Positions 7,121 through 14,949 of a stretch of DNA of 53,861 nt are shown piece by piece. Source of the stretch: an uncultured Clostridia bacterium (GTDB taxonomy: Bacteria > Bacillota > Clostridia > Monoglobales > Monoglobaceae); the NCBI GenBank assembly GCA_947631965.1, contig CANRNL010000018.1:1-53861 (forward strand), in the 5' to 3' direction. Each line of letters opens with the position of its first letter. Position 1 is the stretch's first letter. The position numbers and the translations under genes were made by a program. Below the pieces are notes generated by a model that made no database searches, was not told where the DNA came from, and saw only the letters and a program-made list of their open reading frames with translations.

Positions 7121-8095
7121 ATGAAACAGTCTAATCAAAAGCTGAAGCTCTTATATTTGATGCGGATATTGCTGGATGAGACGGACGAGGAGCATACTAT
7201 GACCGTGCCACAGATGATTGCCGAGCTTTCAAAGCTCGGCATATCCGCCGAGCGCAAAAGCGTTTACGACGATTTGGAGTGTCTGCGGCTTTTCGGGCTT
7301 GACATATGCTCGCGCAAATCCAAAACCACGGACTACTTTATAGCGAGCCGTGATTTTGAACTGCCCGAACTGAAGCTGCTGGTTGACAGCGTGCAGTCGT
7401 CGAAGTTTATAACGCGCAAAAAGAGTATCGAGCTTATAGGCAAAATCGAAAAGCTGACGAGCAGGCACAACGCAAAACGGCTCCAGCGTCAGGTTTTTGT
7501 AACAAACAGGGTCAAGACCCTTAACGAGCAGATTTACTACAACGTCGATAAAATCCACGAGGCTATCGCGGCAAACAAGCAGATTACGTTTAAATATTTC
7601 GACATCGACATTGACAAAAAGCTCGTGTACCGCAAAAACGGCGGCTTATATACCGAGTCGCCGGTGGCGCTGACGTGGGATGATGAGAATTATTATTTGA
7701 TTACATACAAGAAAAAGTACGACAATTATGCCCATTACCGCGTTGATAAAATGGAGAAAATCGAGATTGCCGACGCGGACAGGGTGCTGCCCGAAAAGCA
7801 GTTTGATTTGTCGGAATACTCGAAATCTATGTTTCAAATGTTTAACGGCGAGGAAACCAATGTTTCGATTATGTTTGCAAACGAGCTTGTTGGCGCGGTG
7901 TACGACCGTTTCGGGGTGAACATTCCGATAATGAAAAGCGGCGATAAGCATTTTATATGCCACGTCAAAGTGGCGGTAAGCCCGCACTTCCTCGCGTGGA
8001 TAGCGGCGTTCGGCGACAAGGCGCGGATAGTCGAGCCCGACTCGGTGGCGCGTCAAATGTGTGAAATGCTTGACAGCGCCCGCGCAAATTATTAA
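7121..8095 (+). CDS. WYL-domain transcriptional regulator
   Basis: A 324-aa regulator with an N-terminal winged helix-turn-helix (about 5-60, LYLMRILLDETDEEHTMTVP then a recognition helix around RKSVYDDLECLR). A WYL domain follows (about 150-230), whose core strand here reads ENYYLITYKKKYDNYAHYRVDKM. A C-terminal extension (about 245-324) is typical of the WCX region. WYL proteins sense small ligands or nucleic acids and regulate stress, phage defence and metabolism genes. ATG follows CGGAGG. No target gene is adjacent apart from the small membrane protein upstream; the gene on the other side is dapB in the opposite direction, so its regulon cannot be read from context. Confidence 0.88.
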   Translation: MKQSNQKLKLLYLMRILLDETDEEHTMTVPQMIAELSKLGISAERKSVYDDLECLRLFGLDICSRKSKTTDYFIASRDFELPELKLLVDSVQSSKFITRKKSIELIGKIEKLTSRHNAKRLQRQVFVTNRVKTLNEQIYYNVDKIHEAIAANKQITFKYFDIDIDKKLVYRKNGGLYTESPVALTWDDENYYLITYKKKYDNYAHYRVDKMEKIEIADADRVLPEKQFDLSEYSKSMFQMFNGEETNVSIMFANELVGAVYDRFGVNIPIMKSGDKHFICHVKVAVSPHFLAWIAAFGDKARIVEPDSVARQMCEMLDSARANY

Positions 8096-8102
8096 ATTTA
8101 AT

Positions 8103-8144
8103 AAAAAACGGTCGGTATTAAACGAATACCGACTGCTTTTTATT
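8103..8144. terminator. bidirectional terminator between WYL gene and dapB
   Basis: GTCGGTATT and AATACCGAC form a nine-bp stem with an AAACG loop. An A-run precedes it and a T-run follows, so it can stop transcripts from both converging genes. Confidence 0.85.
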
Positions 8145-8178
8145 TAAGTTGAACACCCGCGCGGGTTTGACTTTTTGC

Positions 8179-8937
8179 TCAGACGGCGGAAATAAGGTCG
8201 CTCATGGCGTAAAGTCCCGCGCCTTTATCCTTCATAAACTTCGCCGCCTTGACAGCGCCCGCCGCGAAAACCTCTTTTGAAGCAGCGGTGTGCTTAAGCT
8301 CTATTACCTCGTCGGTTCCGGCGAAGATTACCGAGTGCTCTCCGACTATCGTGCCGCCGCGGAGGGAGTGTATGCCTATCTCGCTCTTTCCGCGCTTGCG
8401 TCTTACCGAATGGCGGTCGTATATATACTCGGCTTCGTAGGAAACCGTGTCGGATATTGCGTCTGCGATTGCGAGCGCCGTTCCGCTCGGAGCGTCCACC
8501 TTTTGATTGTGGTGCTTTTCGATAATTTCAATATTAAAGTTGTCCTCAAGAATTTTTGAGGCGCGGCGCACAAGGTCAATCAGGAGATTTACGCCGAGCG
8601 ACATATTTGCCGAAAAGAAAATCGGCACTTTTTCGGACATATATTTGAGCTTTGACACCTGCTCCTTTGAAAGACCGGTGGTGCAGATTACCGACGGGAT
8701 ATTTTCGGCTTCGGCGTACTCCATAATGCTGTCAAACAAAGACGGGTGCGAGAAGTCTATTATCACGTCTGCCTTTTCCTTGACTTCAGATGCCGAAGAG
8801 TAAATCGGGAAGCCGCCGTAATTGTCAGTGTTAAGGTCAACGCCCGCGACGATTTGCGCGTTCGGGTCTGCTTCCGCAATTCGCGCGATCACTTTTCCCA
8901 TATGTCCGTTGGCACCGAAAAGAAGTATATTTGTCAT
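8179..8937 (-). CDS. dapB: 4-hydroxy-tetrahydrodipicolinate reductase
   Basis: Reduces the DapA product with NAD(P)H on the way to diaminopimelate and lysine, feeding both protein and cell wall synthesis. The 252-aa protein starts MTNILLFGANGHMGK, a Rossmann nucleotide loop, and carries the catalytic segment EKHHNQKVDAPSGTAL with the paired histidines, the Lys and the substrate-binding Ser-Gly-Thr. I chose the ATG at 8937 because AGGAGG lies six bases upstream; an in-frame upstream start would add 12 residues before the Rossmann fold and lacks such a site. It is the last gene of asd-dapA-dapB. A terminator-like nested stem lies directly before its ribosome binding site. Confidence 0.96.
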   Translation of the reverse strand: MTNILLFGANGHMGKVIARIAEADPNAQIVAGVDLNTDNYGGFPIYSSASEVKEKADVIIDFSHPSLFDSIMEYAEAENIPSVICTTGLSKEQVSKLKYMSEKVPIFFSANMSLGVNLLIDLVRRASKILEDNFNIEIIEKHHNQKVDAPSGTALAIADAISDTVSYEAEYIYDRHSVRRKRGKSEIGIHSLRGGTIVGEHSVIFAGTDEVIELKHTAASKEVFAAGAVKAAKFMKDKGAGLYAMSDLISAV

Positions 8938-8950
8938 TTGTATTCCTCCT

Positions 8951-9023
8951 AAATAAAAACGGCGGCGCGGCAAGACTTACCCGCCTATATAAAGACGGGT
9001 CGGGCTTCGCCGTCTGACCGCCG
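8951..9023 (-). terminator. nested three-helix stem with T-run between dapA and dapB
   Basis: Read on the minus strand, CGGCGG, CGGC and ACCCG pair in nested order with CGGGT, GCCG and CCGCCG, leaving small internal loops. TTTTTATTT follows immediately and the dapB AGGAGG comes right after that. It has the layout of an intrinsic terminator or attenuator inside the operon, so dapB would get less transcript than dapA, or only under some condition. The pairing is seen; the regulation is inferred. Confidence 0.6.
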
Positions 9024-9029
9024 AACAGA

Positions 9030-9914
9030 TTACTTTATCAGACCGTACTTTTTCATACAGCTCTTTAAAGCTTCGAGGTGAGCATCCTCCAAATCGCACA
9101 TAGGCATACGCAGATTTCCCGCGTTGTAGCCGAGCAGGTTCATAGCGGTCTTTACGGGAATGGGGTTTACCTCTATGAACAGCGCGCGGATAAGCTCCAT
9201 ATAGTCGAGCTGGAGCTTTGCGGCGCGTGCGGTGTCGCCGTCAAAAAACGCCCGGCACATATCGTGCGTCTCTTTAGGGCAGACGTTCGCCAGCACGCTT
9301 ATAACGCCCTTGCCTCCGAGAGAAAGCACCGGAACAATCATATCGTCGTTGCCCGAGTATATGTAAAGCTCAGGCACCTGCGCCGCAACGTCGGCGGTAT
9401 AGCCTATGTTGCCGCTCGCCTCCTTGATTGCTACGATGTTTTCAATCTTCGCAAGCTCTCGAAGCACCGAAACGTCTATGTTTACGCCGGTTCTCGACGG
9501 CACGTTGTAGAGGATAATCGGGATTTTGACCGACTTTGCAATCTCCGAAAAATGCGCGATAAGACCTTTTTTCGACGCTTTGTTGTAGTACGGAGTGACC
9601 TGCAAAAGTCCGTCCGCGCCGTATTCTTCGGCAAGCTTTGAGAGCCGCACCGAATGGGTGGTATCGTTGGAGCCGGTACCCGCTATCACCGGAATACGCC
9701 CCGCCGTCTTTTCGACGGCGTACTTTATTACGGCAAGATGCTCCTCGTCGGGCATTGTTGACGCCTCGCCGGTCGTTCCGCATATTATTATGGCGTCGGT
9801 CTTGTTTGCGATTTGGTCTTCTATGATGCGCCCCAGCTCATCATAATTTACCTTGTCGCCGTCAAACGGAGTTATGATTGCAACTCCCGACCCTGTAAAA
9901 GGCAATTTTTTCAT
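9030..9914 (-). CDS. dapA: 4-hydroxy-tetrahydrodipicolinate synthase
   Basis: Condenses pyruvate with aspartate semialdehyde, the first committed step to diaminopimelate and lysine. The 294-aa TIM-barrel protein has the CGTTGEASTM substrate loop, the tyrosine of ILYNVPSRTGVN and the Schiff-base lysine in IVAIKEASGN. I chose the ATG at 9914 (MKKLPFTGSG) with GAAGG upstream, since it gives the usual family length; longer in-frame starts run into the asd gene. It follows asd by 43 bases and precedes dapB, with which it is separated by a structured spacer. Confidence 0.96.
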   Translation of the reverse strand: MKKLPFTGSGVAIITPFDGDKVNYDELGRIIEDQIANKTDAIIICGTTGEASTMPDEEHLAVIKYAVEKTAGRIPVIAGTGSNDTTHSVRLSKLAEEYGADGLLQVTPYYNKASKKGLIAHFSEIAKSVKIPIILYNVPSRTGVNIDVSVLRELAKIENIVAIKEASGNIGYTADVAAQVPELYIYSGNDDMIVPVLSLGGKGVISVLANVCPKETHDMCRAFFDGDTARAAKLQLDYMELIRALFIEVNPIPVKTAMNLLGYNAGNLRMPMCDLEDAHLEALKSCMKKYGLIK

Positions 9915-9957
9915 AATAAAACCTTCTTCATATTTTAATTTTTTTAAATTTAATAAC

Positions 9958-11055
9958 TTAATCCAAATAACCCTTGGCGGCGGCAAGCTCCGCAAGAAGC
10001 ACCGCACCGCCCGCCGCGCCTCTGAGTGTGTTGTGGCTCATCGAAACCATCTTGTAGTCAAACTGCTTTGACTCTCGCAGACGACCGCACGAAACGGCCA
10101 TACCTCCGTCTGTTTCGCGCGCGGTCTTGATTTGCGGCTGGTCGGGAGCTTCGCTCTCGGTATAGACGTGGACAAACTGCTTCGGCGCGTGGGGAAGCTC
10201 CAGCTTTTGCGGTTCTCCCTCAAAATTGCGCCACATATCCTCGATTTCGGTGACCGAGGGCTTTTTAACGCCGTCCTTAAACGAGAAGAATATCGCGGCG
10301 GTGTGTCCGTCCGAAACGGGTACCCTATAGGTCTGGCACTCTATCTGGAGCGCATCCGAGGGAACGATTTTGCCGCTTTCTATTTTGCCGAGTATCTTAT
10401 TCGGCTCGATTTCAGATTTCATTTCCTCTCCGCCTATGTAGGGGATGAGGTTGTCGACCATCTCAGGCCATCTCTCAAAAGTTTTTCCCGCGCCCGAAAT
10501 TGCCTGATACGTCGTGACAATGGCGCGGTCTATCGGATATTTTTCGTTTATGATTGCGAGAGCGGGCAGGTACGATTGAAGCGAGCAGTTGGACTTTACC
10601 GCCACAAAGCCGCGCTTTGTGCCGAGCCTTGCCCGCTGCGCGGGAATTATGTCCAAATGCTGCGGATTTATTTCGGGAATAATCATCGGAACGTCGGGCG
10701 TGGCGCGGTGCGCGGAATTGTTTGAGATGACCGGACACTCAGCCTTCGCGTAGCTCTCTTCGAGCGCCATAATCTCGTCTTTCTTCATATCTACCGCGCA
10801 GAACACAAAATCAACCTTTGAGGCTATCTTCTGTACGTCCGCCGCGTCCTCGACCGTCATATTTGCGACCGATTCGGGCATCGGCGTACTCATTGCCCAG
10901 CGTCCGCTTACCGCCTCCGAGTATGTTTTGCCCGCGCTTCTTTGCGATGCGGCAAGCAGGGTCAGCTTAAACCAGGGGTGGTTTTCAAGCAATGTTATAA
11001 ATCTCTGACCTACCATACCCGTTGCGCCGATAATTCCAACCTTATATTCTTTCAA
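9958..11055 (-). CDS. asd: aspartate-semialdehyde dehydrogenase, archaeal/fungal type
   Basis: Reduces aspartyl phosphate to aspartate semialdehyde with NADPH, the branch point to lysine, threonine and methionine. The 365-aa protein starts [18 protein letters not shown], has the active-site cysteine in [11 protein letters not shown], and carries ISNNSAHR and [11 protein letters not shown]. This length and these signatures match the archaeal/fungal subclass rather than the enteric one. I chose the TTG at 11055: GGGGAGG lies about eight bases upstream, while earlier in-frame starts lie in the leader. It is first in asd-dapA-dapB and has its own strong promoter and a 133-base leader. Confidence 0.94.
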   Translation of the reverse strand: MKEYKVGIIGATGMVGQRFITLLENHPWFKLTLLAASQRSAGKTYSEAVSGRWAMSTPMPESVANMTVEDAADVQKIASKVDFVFCAVDMKKDEIMALEESYAKAECPVISNNSAHRATPDVPMIIPEINPQHLDIIPAQRARLGTKRGFVAVKSNCSLQSYLPALAIINEKYPIDRAIVTTYQAISGAGKTFERWPEMVDNLIPYIGGEEMKSEIEPNKILGKIESGKIVPSDALQIECQTYRVPVSDGHTAAIFFSFKDGVKKPSVTEIEDMWRNFEGEPQKLELPHAPKQFVHVYTESEAPDQPQIKTARETDGGMAVSCGRLRESKQFDYKMVSMSHNTLRGAAGGAVLLAELAAAKGYLD

Positions 11056-11189
11056 CTGCAATTCCTCCCCAAATGATAAATGTTTGATAATTCGTAAATA
11101 TCTTCGTTCCGCACCGGAGCGCAAAACTCCCGTCGGAGAACGAAATCGGAATATGCCGCCCGTTCGGGAGGAACCCTCTTTCGTTTAAC
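11056..11189 (-). promoter_or_regulatory. asd leader with a stem-loop, class unknown
   Basis: The roughly 133-base leader contains, on the minus strand, TTCGTT pairing with AACGAA, CCG with CGG, and an inner GGAG with CTCC. A second GC-rich part near its 5' side includes GGTTCCTCCCGAACGGG. I looked for lysine riboswitch, T-box and SAM riboswitch signatures and found none. It may be an unclassified control element of the lysine operon, or only a long leader. Confidence 0.35.
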
Positions 11190-11195
11190 TATATT

Positions 11196-11224
11196 ATTAT
11201 ATGTCAGTTTCGGCTCAATGTCAA
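11196..11224 (-). promoter_or_regulatory. promoter of asd-dapA-dapB
   Basis: On the minus strand TTGACA (11224-11219) and TATAAT (11201-11196) stand exactly 17 bases apart. It is divergent from the dxs promoter; the two -35 boxes are only 27 bases apart. Confidence 0.9.
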
Positions 11225-11251
11225 TGTTTTTTTGCCTGCCCGATTTTCAGG

Positions 11252-11280
11252 TTGACACAGCCGATTTATTGGGATATAAT
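11252..11280 (+). promoter_or_regulatory. promoter of the dxs operon
   Basis: TTGACA at 11252-11257 and TATAAT at 11275-11280 with a 17-base spacer. Both hexamers match consensus. The leader to dxs (about 11287-11374) shows no structure that I can name. The two divergent promoters and leaders fill the 319-base gap between asd and dxs. Confidence 0.9.
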
Positions 11281-11374
11281 TTATTATGTGATTGTGTACG
11301 CTTTAAAGCGCGGCACCCGCGTCCGTGTCGTACTAACGATTTAATATACAAGTGCTTAAAACGGAGAAACAGCG

Positions 11375-13249
11375 ATGAAATTTTTAAATTCGGACACCGA
11401 TGTAAAGCGGCTTAACGAGGACGAACTCGTTAAGCTTGCAAATGAAATACGCGAATTTTTGATTGACACCGTTTCAAAAACGGGCGGTCATCTTGCGTCC
11501 AACCTCGGCGTTGTAGAGCTTACTTTGGCGATACATCGCGTTTTTGACGTTTATAAAGACAGGGTTGTGTGGGACGTCGGGCATCAGACCTATACCCACA
11601 AGCTGCTGACGGGGAGGCTGGACAGCTTCGGCACTCTCCGCAGTATGGGAGGCATAAGCGGTTTCCCGAAAACCGCCGAGAGCGCGGCGGACGCGTTTGA
11701 CACCGGACACAGCTCCACCTCGATTTCGGCGGCGTTCGGCTTTGCGGAGGCAAATAAGCTCAGCGGCGGCGATGCGTGCGCGGTGGCGGTCATAGGCGAC
11801 GGAGCAATGACGGGCGGAATGGCGTTTGAGGCGCTCAACCATGCGGGAAGCACCAAAACGCCGATAATAGTCATTTTAAACGATAACGGAATGTCCATTT
11901 CCAAGAATGTGGGCGGAATGGCGCGTCACCTCCGAAAGATACGCAATAAGACCGAGTATTATAATTTTAAGGCTGAGGTAAACCACGTTTTGAGCAAAAT
12001 TCCGGTTATAGGCGAACCTCTGCGCTCGTTCATACGCGAGGCAAAGCGAAGAATAAAGCGTATTTTGATTTCGCAGTCGCTTTTTGAGGATTTGGGATTT
12101 ACCTATCTCGGACCGGTTGACGGTCACGACATAGGCGCGCTCGAAACGGTTTTAAAGCAGGCAAAAAAGCTGAAAGAGCCGGTTTTGGTGCATATACATA
12201 CAATAAAGGGCAAGGGCTATGAGTTTGCCGAAAAGAACCCTGATATGTTCCACGGCATAGGCGAGTTTGACCCCAACACGGGCGAGAGCCGTTCGTCGGG
12301 CGGAGAGGGCTATTCCGAGCTTTTCGGAAAGACGCTGTGCCGTCTTGCCGAAAAGAACGAGAAGATAGTCGGAGTCACGGCGGCGATGCGTTCGGGAACC
12401 GGCTTGCTCAGATTTTCGGAAAAGTTTCCCGACCGTTTTTATGACGTGGGAATTGCCGAACAGCACGCGGTCACGTTTTCGGCGGGGCTTGCAACGGCGG
12501 GCTACACGCCGGTTTTCGCGGTATATTCCTCGTTTTTGCAGAGAGCATACGACCAGCTTTTGCACGACGTTGCGCTCCAGAATTTGCACGTTGTTTTTGC
12601 AGTCGACCGCGCGGGCGCGGTAGGGCGCGACGGCGCGACGCATCAGGGGATTTACGATTTATCGTATCTTTCGCATCTGCCGAATATGACTGTTCTTTCT
12701 CCGTCCTGCGGAGAGGATTTTGAGCAGATGCTCGACTTTGCGGTTAATTCGTGCGCGGGACCCGTTGCGATAAGGTATCCGCGGGCTAATGTGCATAGCG
12801 CGGATTGGGAACGCGGCGAGATACGCCTGGGCTGCGCTCAGACGGTAAGGCGCGGCGGTGAAGTTTTGATTGTCGCGCTGGGCGATATGGTGCGGGAGGC
12901 GGTTCACGCGGCGGATATTCTCAAAGAAAAAAATATTTCGGCGGGCGTTATCGACGCGAGGTTTTTAAAACCGTTTGATTCACTTCTGACTCAAAGAATG
13001 GCAAAGAATGCGACGATAGTTGCGTCGGCCGAGAGCAACACCGAATACGGCGGTCTGGCGGACAGAGTGCGCGAGGCGCTCGGAAGAGATATAATTTCGT
13101 TTGCGTACCCCGACGCGCCGCTTGAACACGGCACAGTCGAGGAGTTGAGACGTAAATTCGGGCTGGATGCCGAAAGTATGGCGAAGCGTATCGAAATGGC
13201 GTTTCTGCACGAAAACGACAAACTCCGTTTTGAAAAAATGAGCGTATAA
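11375..13249 (+). CDS. dxs: 1-deoxy-D-xylulose-5-phosphate synthase
   Basis: Joins pyruvate and glyceraldehyde 3-phosphate with thiamine diphosphate, the first step of the MEP isoprenoid pathway. ispH, the last step of that pathway, is also in this window (44909). The 624-aa protein has the DVGHQTYTHKLLTGR segment, the thiamine diphosphate/Mg motif GDGAMTGGMAFEALNHAG with the following ILNDN, the pyrimidine domain with GIAEQHAVTFSAGLA and a C-terminal transketolase domain. ATG follows ACGGAG. It opens a dxs-tlyA-nadK-recN group, an arrangement common in Firmicutes. Confidence 0.97.
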   Translation: MKFLNSDTDVKRLNEDELVKLANEIREFLIDTVSKTGGHLASNLGVVELTLAIHRVFDVYKDRVVWDVGHQTYTHKLLTGRLDSFGTLRSMGGISGFPKTAESAADAFDTGHSSTSISAAFGFAEANKLSGGDACAVAVIGDGAMTGGMAFEALNHAGSTKTPIIVILNDNGMSISKNVGGMARHLRKIRNKTEYYNFKAEVNHVLSKIPVIGEPLRSFIREAKRRIKRILISQSLFEDLGFTYLGPVDGHDIGALETVLKQAKKLKEPVLVHIHTIKGKGYEFAEKNPDMFHGIGEFDPNTGESRSSGGEGYSELFGKTLCRLAEKNEKIVGVTAAMRSGTGLLRFSEKFPDRFYDVGIAEQHAVTFSAGLATAGYTPVFAVYSSFLQRAYDQLLHDVALQNLHVVFAVDRAGAVGRDGATHQGIYDLSYLSHLPNMTVLSPSCGEDFEQMLDFAVNSCAGPVAIRYPRANVHSADWERGEIRLGCAQTVRRGGEVLIVALGDMVREAVHAADILKEKNISAGVIDARFLKPFDSLLTQRMAKNATIVASAESNTEYGGLADRVREALGRDIISFAYPDAPLEHGTVEELRRKFGLDAESMAKRIEMAFLHENDKLRFEKMSV

Positions 13250-13266
13250 TCAGAGGTATATGGCAA

Positions 13267-14079
13267 ATGGCAGAGAAAAAACGGCTTGACGTATATTTGT
13301 TTGAAAACGGTTATGCCGCGTCGCGTTCGGCGGCGCAGGCGGTAATTATGGCGGGCGACGTGTATATAGACGGTCAGAAGGCGGATAAGGCGGGAACGCA
13401 GGTCACGGGCGGGGAAAATATAGAGGTTCGCGGCGGCGCTCCGCAGTATGTCAGCCGCGGCGGTCTGAAGCTCGCAAAAGCTATGAGCGTGTTTCCAATC
13501 AATCTAAAGGGCAAAATATGTATGGACATAGGCGCGTCTACGGGCGGATTTACCGACTGTATGCTCCAAAACGGCGCAGAAAAGGTATACTCGGTGGACG
13601 TGGGCTACGGTCAGCTTGCGTGGAAGCTGCGCGGCGACGCGCGGGTTGTGAATATGGAGCGCACCAATATCAGATATGTCACGAGCGAACAGGTTACGGA
13701 TAAGCTGGACTTCTTTTCGGTAGATGTGTCGTTCATTTCGCTGAAGCTCGTGCTTCCGGTGGCGTTTGCACTGTCGACGGAGGGCGCGCGGGGAGTGTGC
13801 CTTATAAAGCCGCAGTTTGAGGCGGGACGCGGAAAGGTCGGGAAAAAGGGCGTTGTGCGCGATATTGAAACTCATAAAGAGGTTGTGAAAACGGTTATAG
13901 ATTTTACGAGAGAGATAGGCTTTTCGGTAATAGGGCTTGACTTTTCCCCGATAAAAGGACCCGAGGGAAACATAGAATATCTTATGCTTGTTCAAAAGGG
14001 CGGCGAGCTTTCAGACGGCGGTGAGGTCGGCGTGTTTCTTGCGGACGAGGTAGTGGAAAATTCGCATAAATTGATTTAA
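13267..14079 (+). CDS. tlyA: TlyA-family RNA 2'-O-methyltransferase
   Basis: Family members methylate ribose in 16S or 23S rRNA and some were once called hemolysins. The 270-aa protein has an N-terminal S4 RNA-binding domain (about 5-65, KRLDVYLFENGYAASRSAAQ) and an FtsJ/RrmJ-like Rossmann methyltransferase domain with ICMDIGASTGGFTDCML as the AdoMet site. VDVSFISLK and LIKPQFEAGR follow. ATG follows AGAGGTATATGGCAA with a 17-base gap after dxs. It lies between dxs and nadK, its usual place in Firmicutes. Confidence 0.93.
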   Translation: MAEKKRLDVYLFENGYAASRSAAQAVIMAGDVYIDGQKADKAGTQVTGGENIEVRGGAPQYVSRGGLKLAKAMSVFPINLKGKICMDIGASTGGFTDCMLQNGAEKVYSVDVGYGQLAWKLRGDARVVNMERTNIRYVTSEQVTDKLDFFSVDVSFISLKLVLPVAFALSTEGARGVCLIKPQFEAGRGKVGKKGVVRDIETHKEVVKTVIDFTREIGFSVIGLDFSPIKGPEGNIEYLMLVQKGGELSDGGEVGVFLADEVVENSHKLI

Positions 14080-14095
14080 AAGAGGAGTGCGTGCT

Positions 14096-14944
14096 TTGAA
14101 GAATATAGCTGTAATTCCGAATATGGAAAAGGACCCGTCTCTGGCGGCGACGAAGCGTATCGCCGGAGAAATAATTTCCCACGGCGGCACGGTGCTTGTA
14201 CCCTGTGAGGCGGGTGGCGACATAGACGGCGCGGCGCGCGTTCCGACGGATGAGATTTTTGGCTCTGCGGAACTGGCGGTTGTGCTGGGCGGCGACGGAA
14301 CCATTTTGAACGTGGCGAGCGACGCGGCGGAAAACGACGTGCCGCTGCTCGGCATAAATTTCGGGAACCTCGGCTTTTTGTCGCGGGCGGAGCGGGGAGA
14401 TACGAGCGTGATTGACAAGGTGTTTGCCGGAGAGTATACCTTGAAAAAGTATATGATGCTCAAGGTCTTTGTCAAAAAGGGAAACGAGATAATAAGAGAG
14501 CGTACCGCTCTGAATGATGTTGTTGTGGAGCGCGCGGACTATTCTCGAATGATAAATCTGGAGGTTGCGGTCAACAATTCGGTCGCCTACAATTACAGCG
14601 CGGACGGGGTCATAGTTTCGAGCGCGACAGGCTCTACGGCATATTCCCTGTCGGCGGGCGGCGCGATAATGCATCCGAGCGTCGAGGCGATAATGATTAC
14701 GCCGATTTGTCCGCATACGCTCAAGGCGCGGTGTATGGTTATGCCGTCGGAGGGTGTGGTTTCGATAAACGTAAAAGCTCCGTACCGCGCCCGCGCCGTG
14801 GTTTCGGCAGACGGTAAAAAAGGCTATCCGCTCTCGCCCGACGAGCATGTTGAGGTGGTAAAGTCGGAGAAAAAGCTTACGCTTTTAAAGCTTGACGATA
14901 TGAACTTTTTTGATTTGCTCAAAACAAAATTAGAGGACAGGTAA
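14096..14944 (+). CDS. nadK: NAD kinase
   Basis: Phosphorylates NAD to NADP. The 282-aa protein shows the GGDGT motif (VVLGGDGTILNVASDA) and the second conserved patch as ALNDVVVERAD, where many family members have NE instead of ND. STGSTAYSLSAGG follows. I chose the TTG at 14096 because AGAGGAG lies about ten bases upstream; a GTG at 14087 would overlap that site. It lies 16 bases after tlyA and five bases before recN. The arginine repressor gene that often sits between nadK and recN in Firmicutes is missing here. Confidence 0.94.
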   Translation: MKNIAVIPNMEKDPSLAATKRIAGEIISHGGTVLVPCEAGGDIDGAARVPTDEIFGSAELAVVLGGDGTILNVASDAAENDVPLLGINFGNLGFLSRAERGDTSVIDKVFAGEYTLKKYMMLKVFVKKGNEIIRERTALNDVVVERADYSRMINLEVAVNNSVAYNYSADGVIVSSATGSTAYSLSAGGAIMHPSVEAIMITPICPHTLKARCMVMPSEGVVSINVKAPYRARAVVSADGKKGYPLSPDEHVEVVKSEKKLTLLKLDDMNFFDLLKTKLEDR

Positions 14945-14949
14945 AGGCT

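Noticed and set aside
11056-11189. Lysine riboswitch before asd.
   Set aside because: The conserved core and the length of about 170 bases are missing; kept only as an unclassified leader.
13982-14848. Minus-strand frame of 288 codons opposite nadK.
   Set aside because: Arg/His-rich shadow of nadK with no supporting signal.
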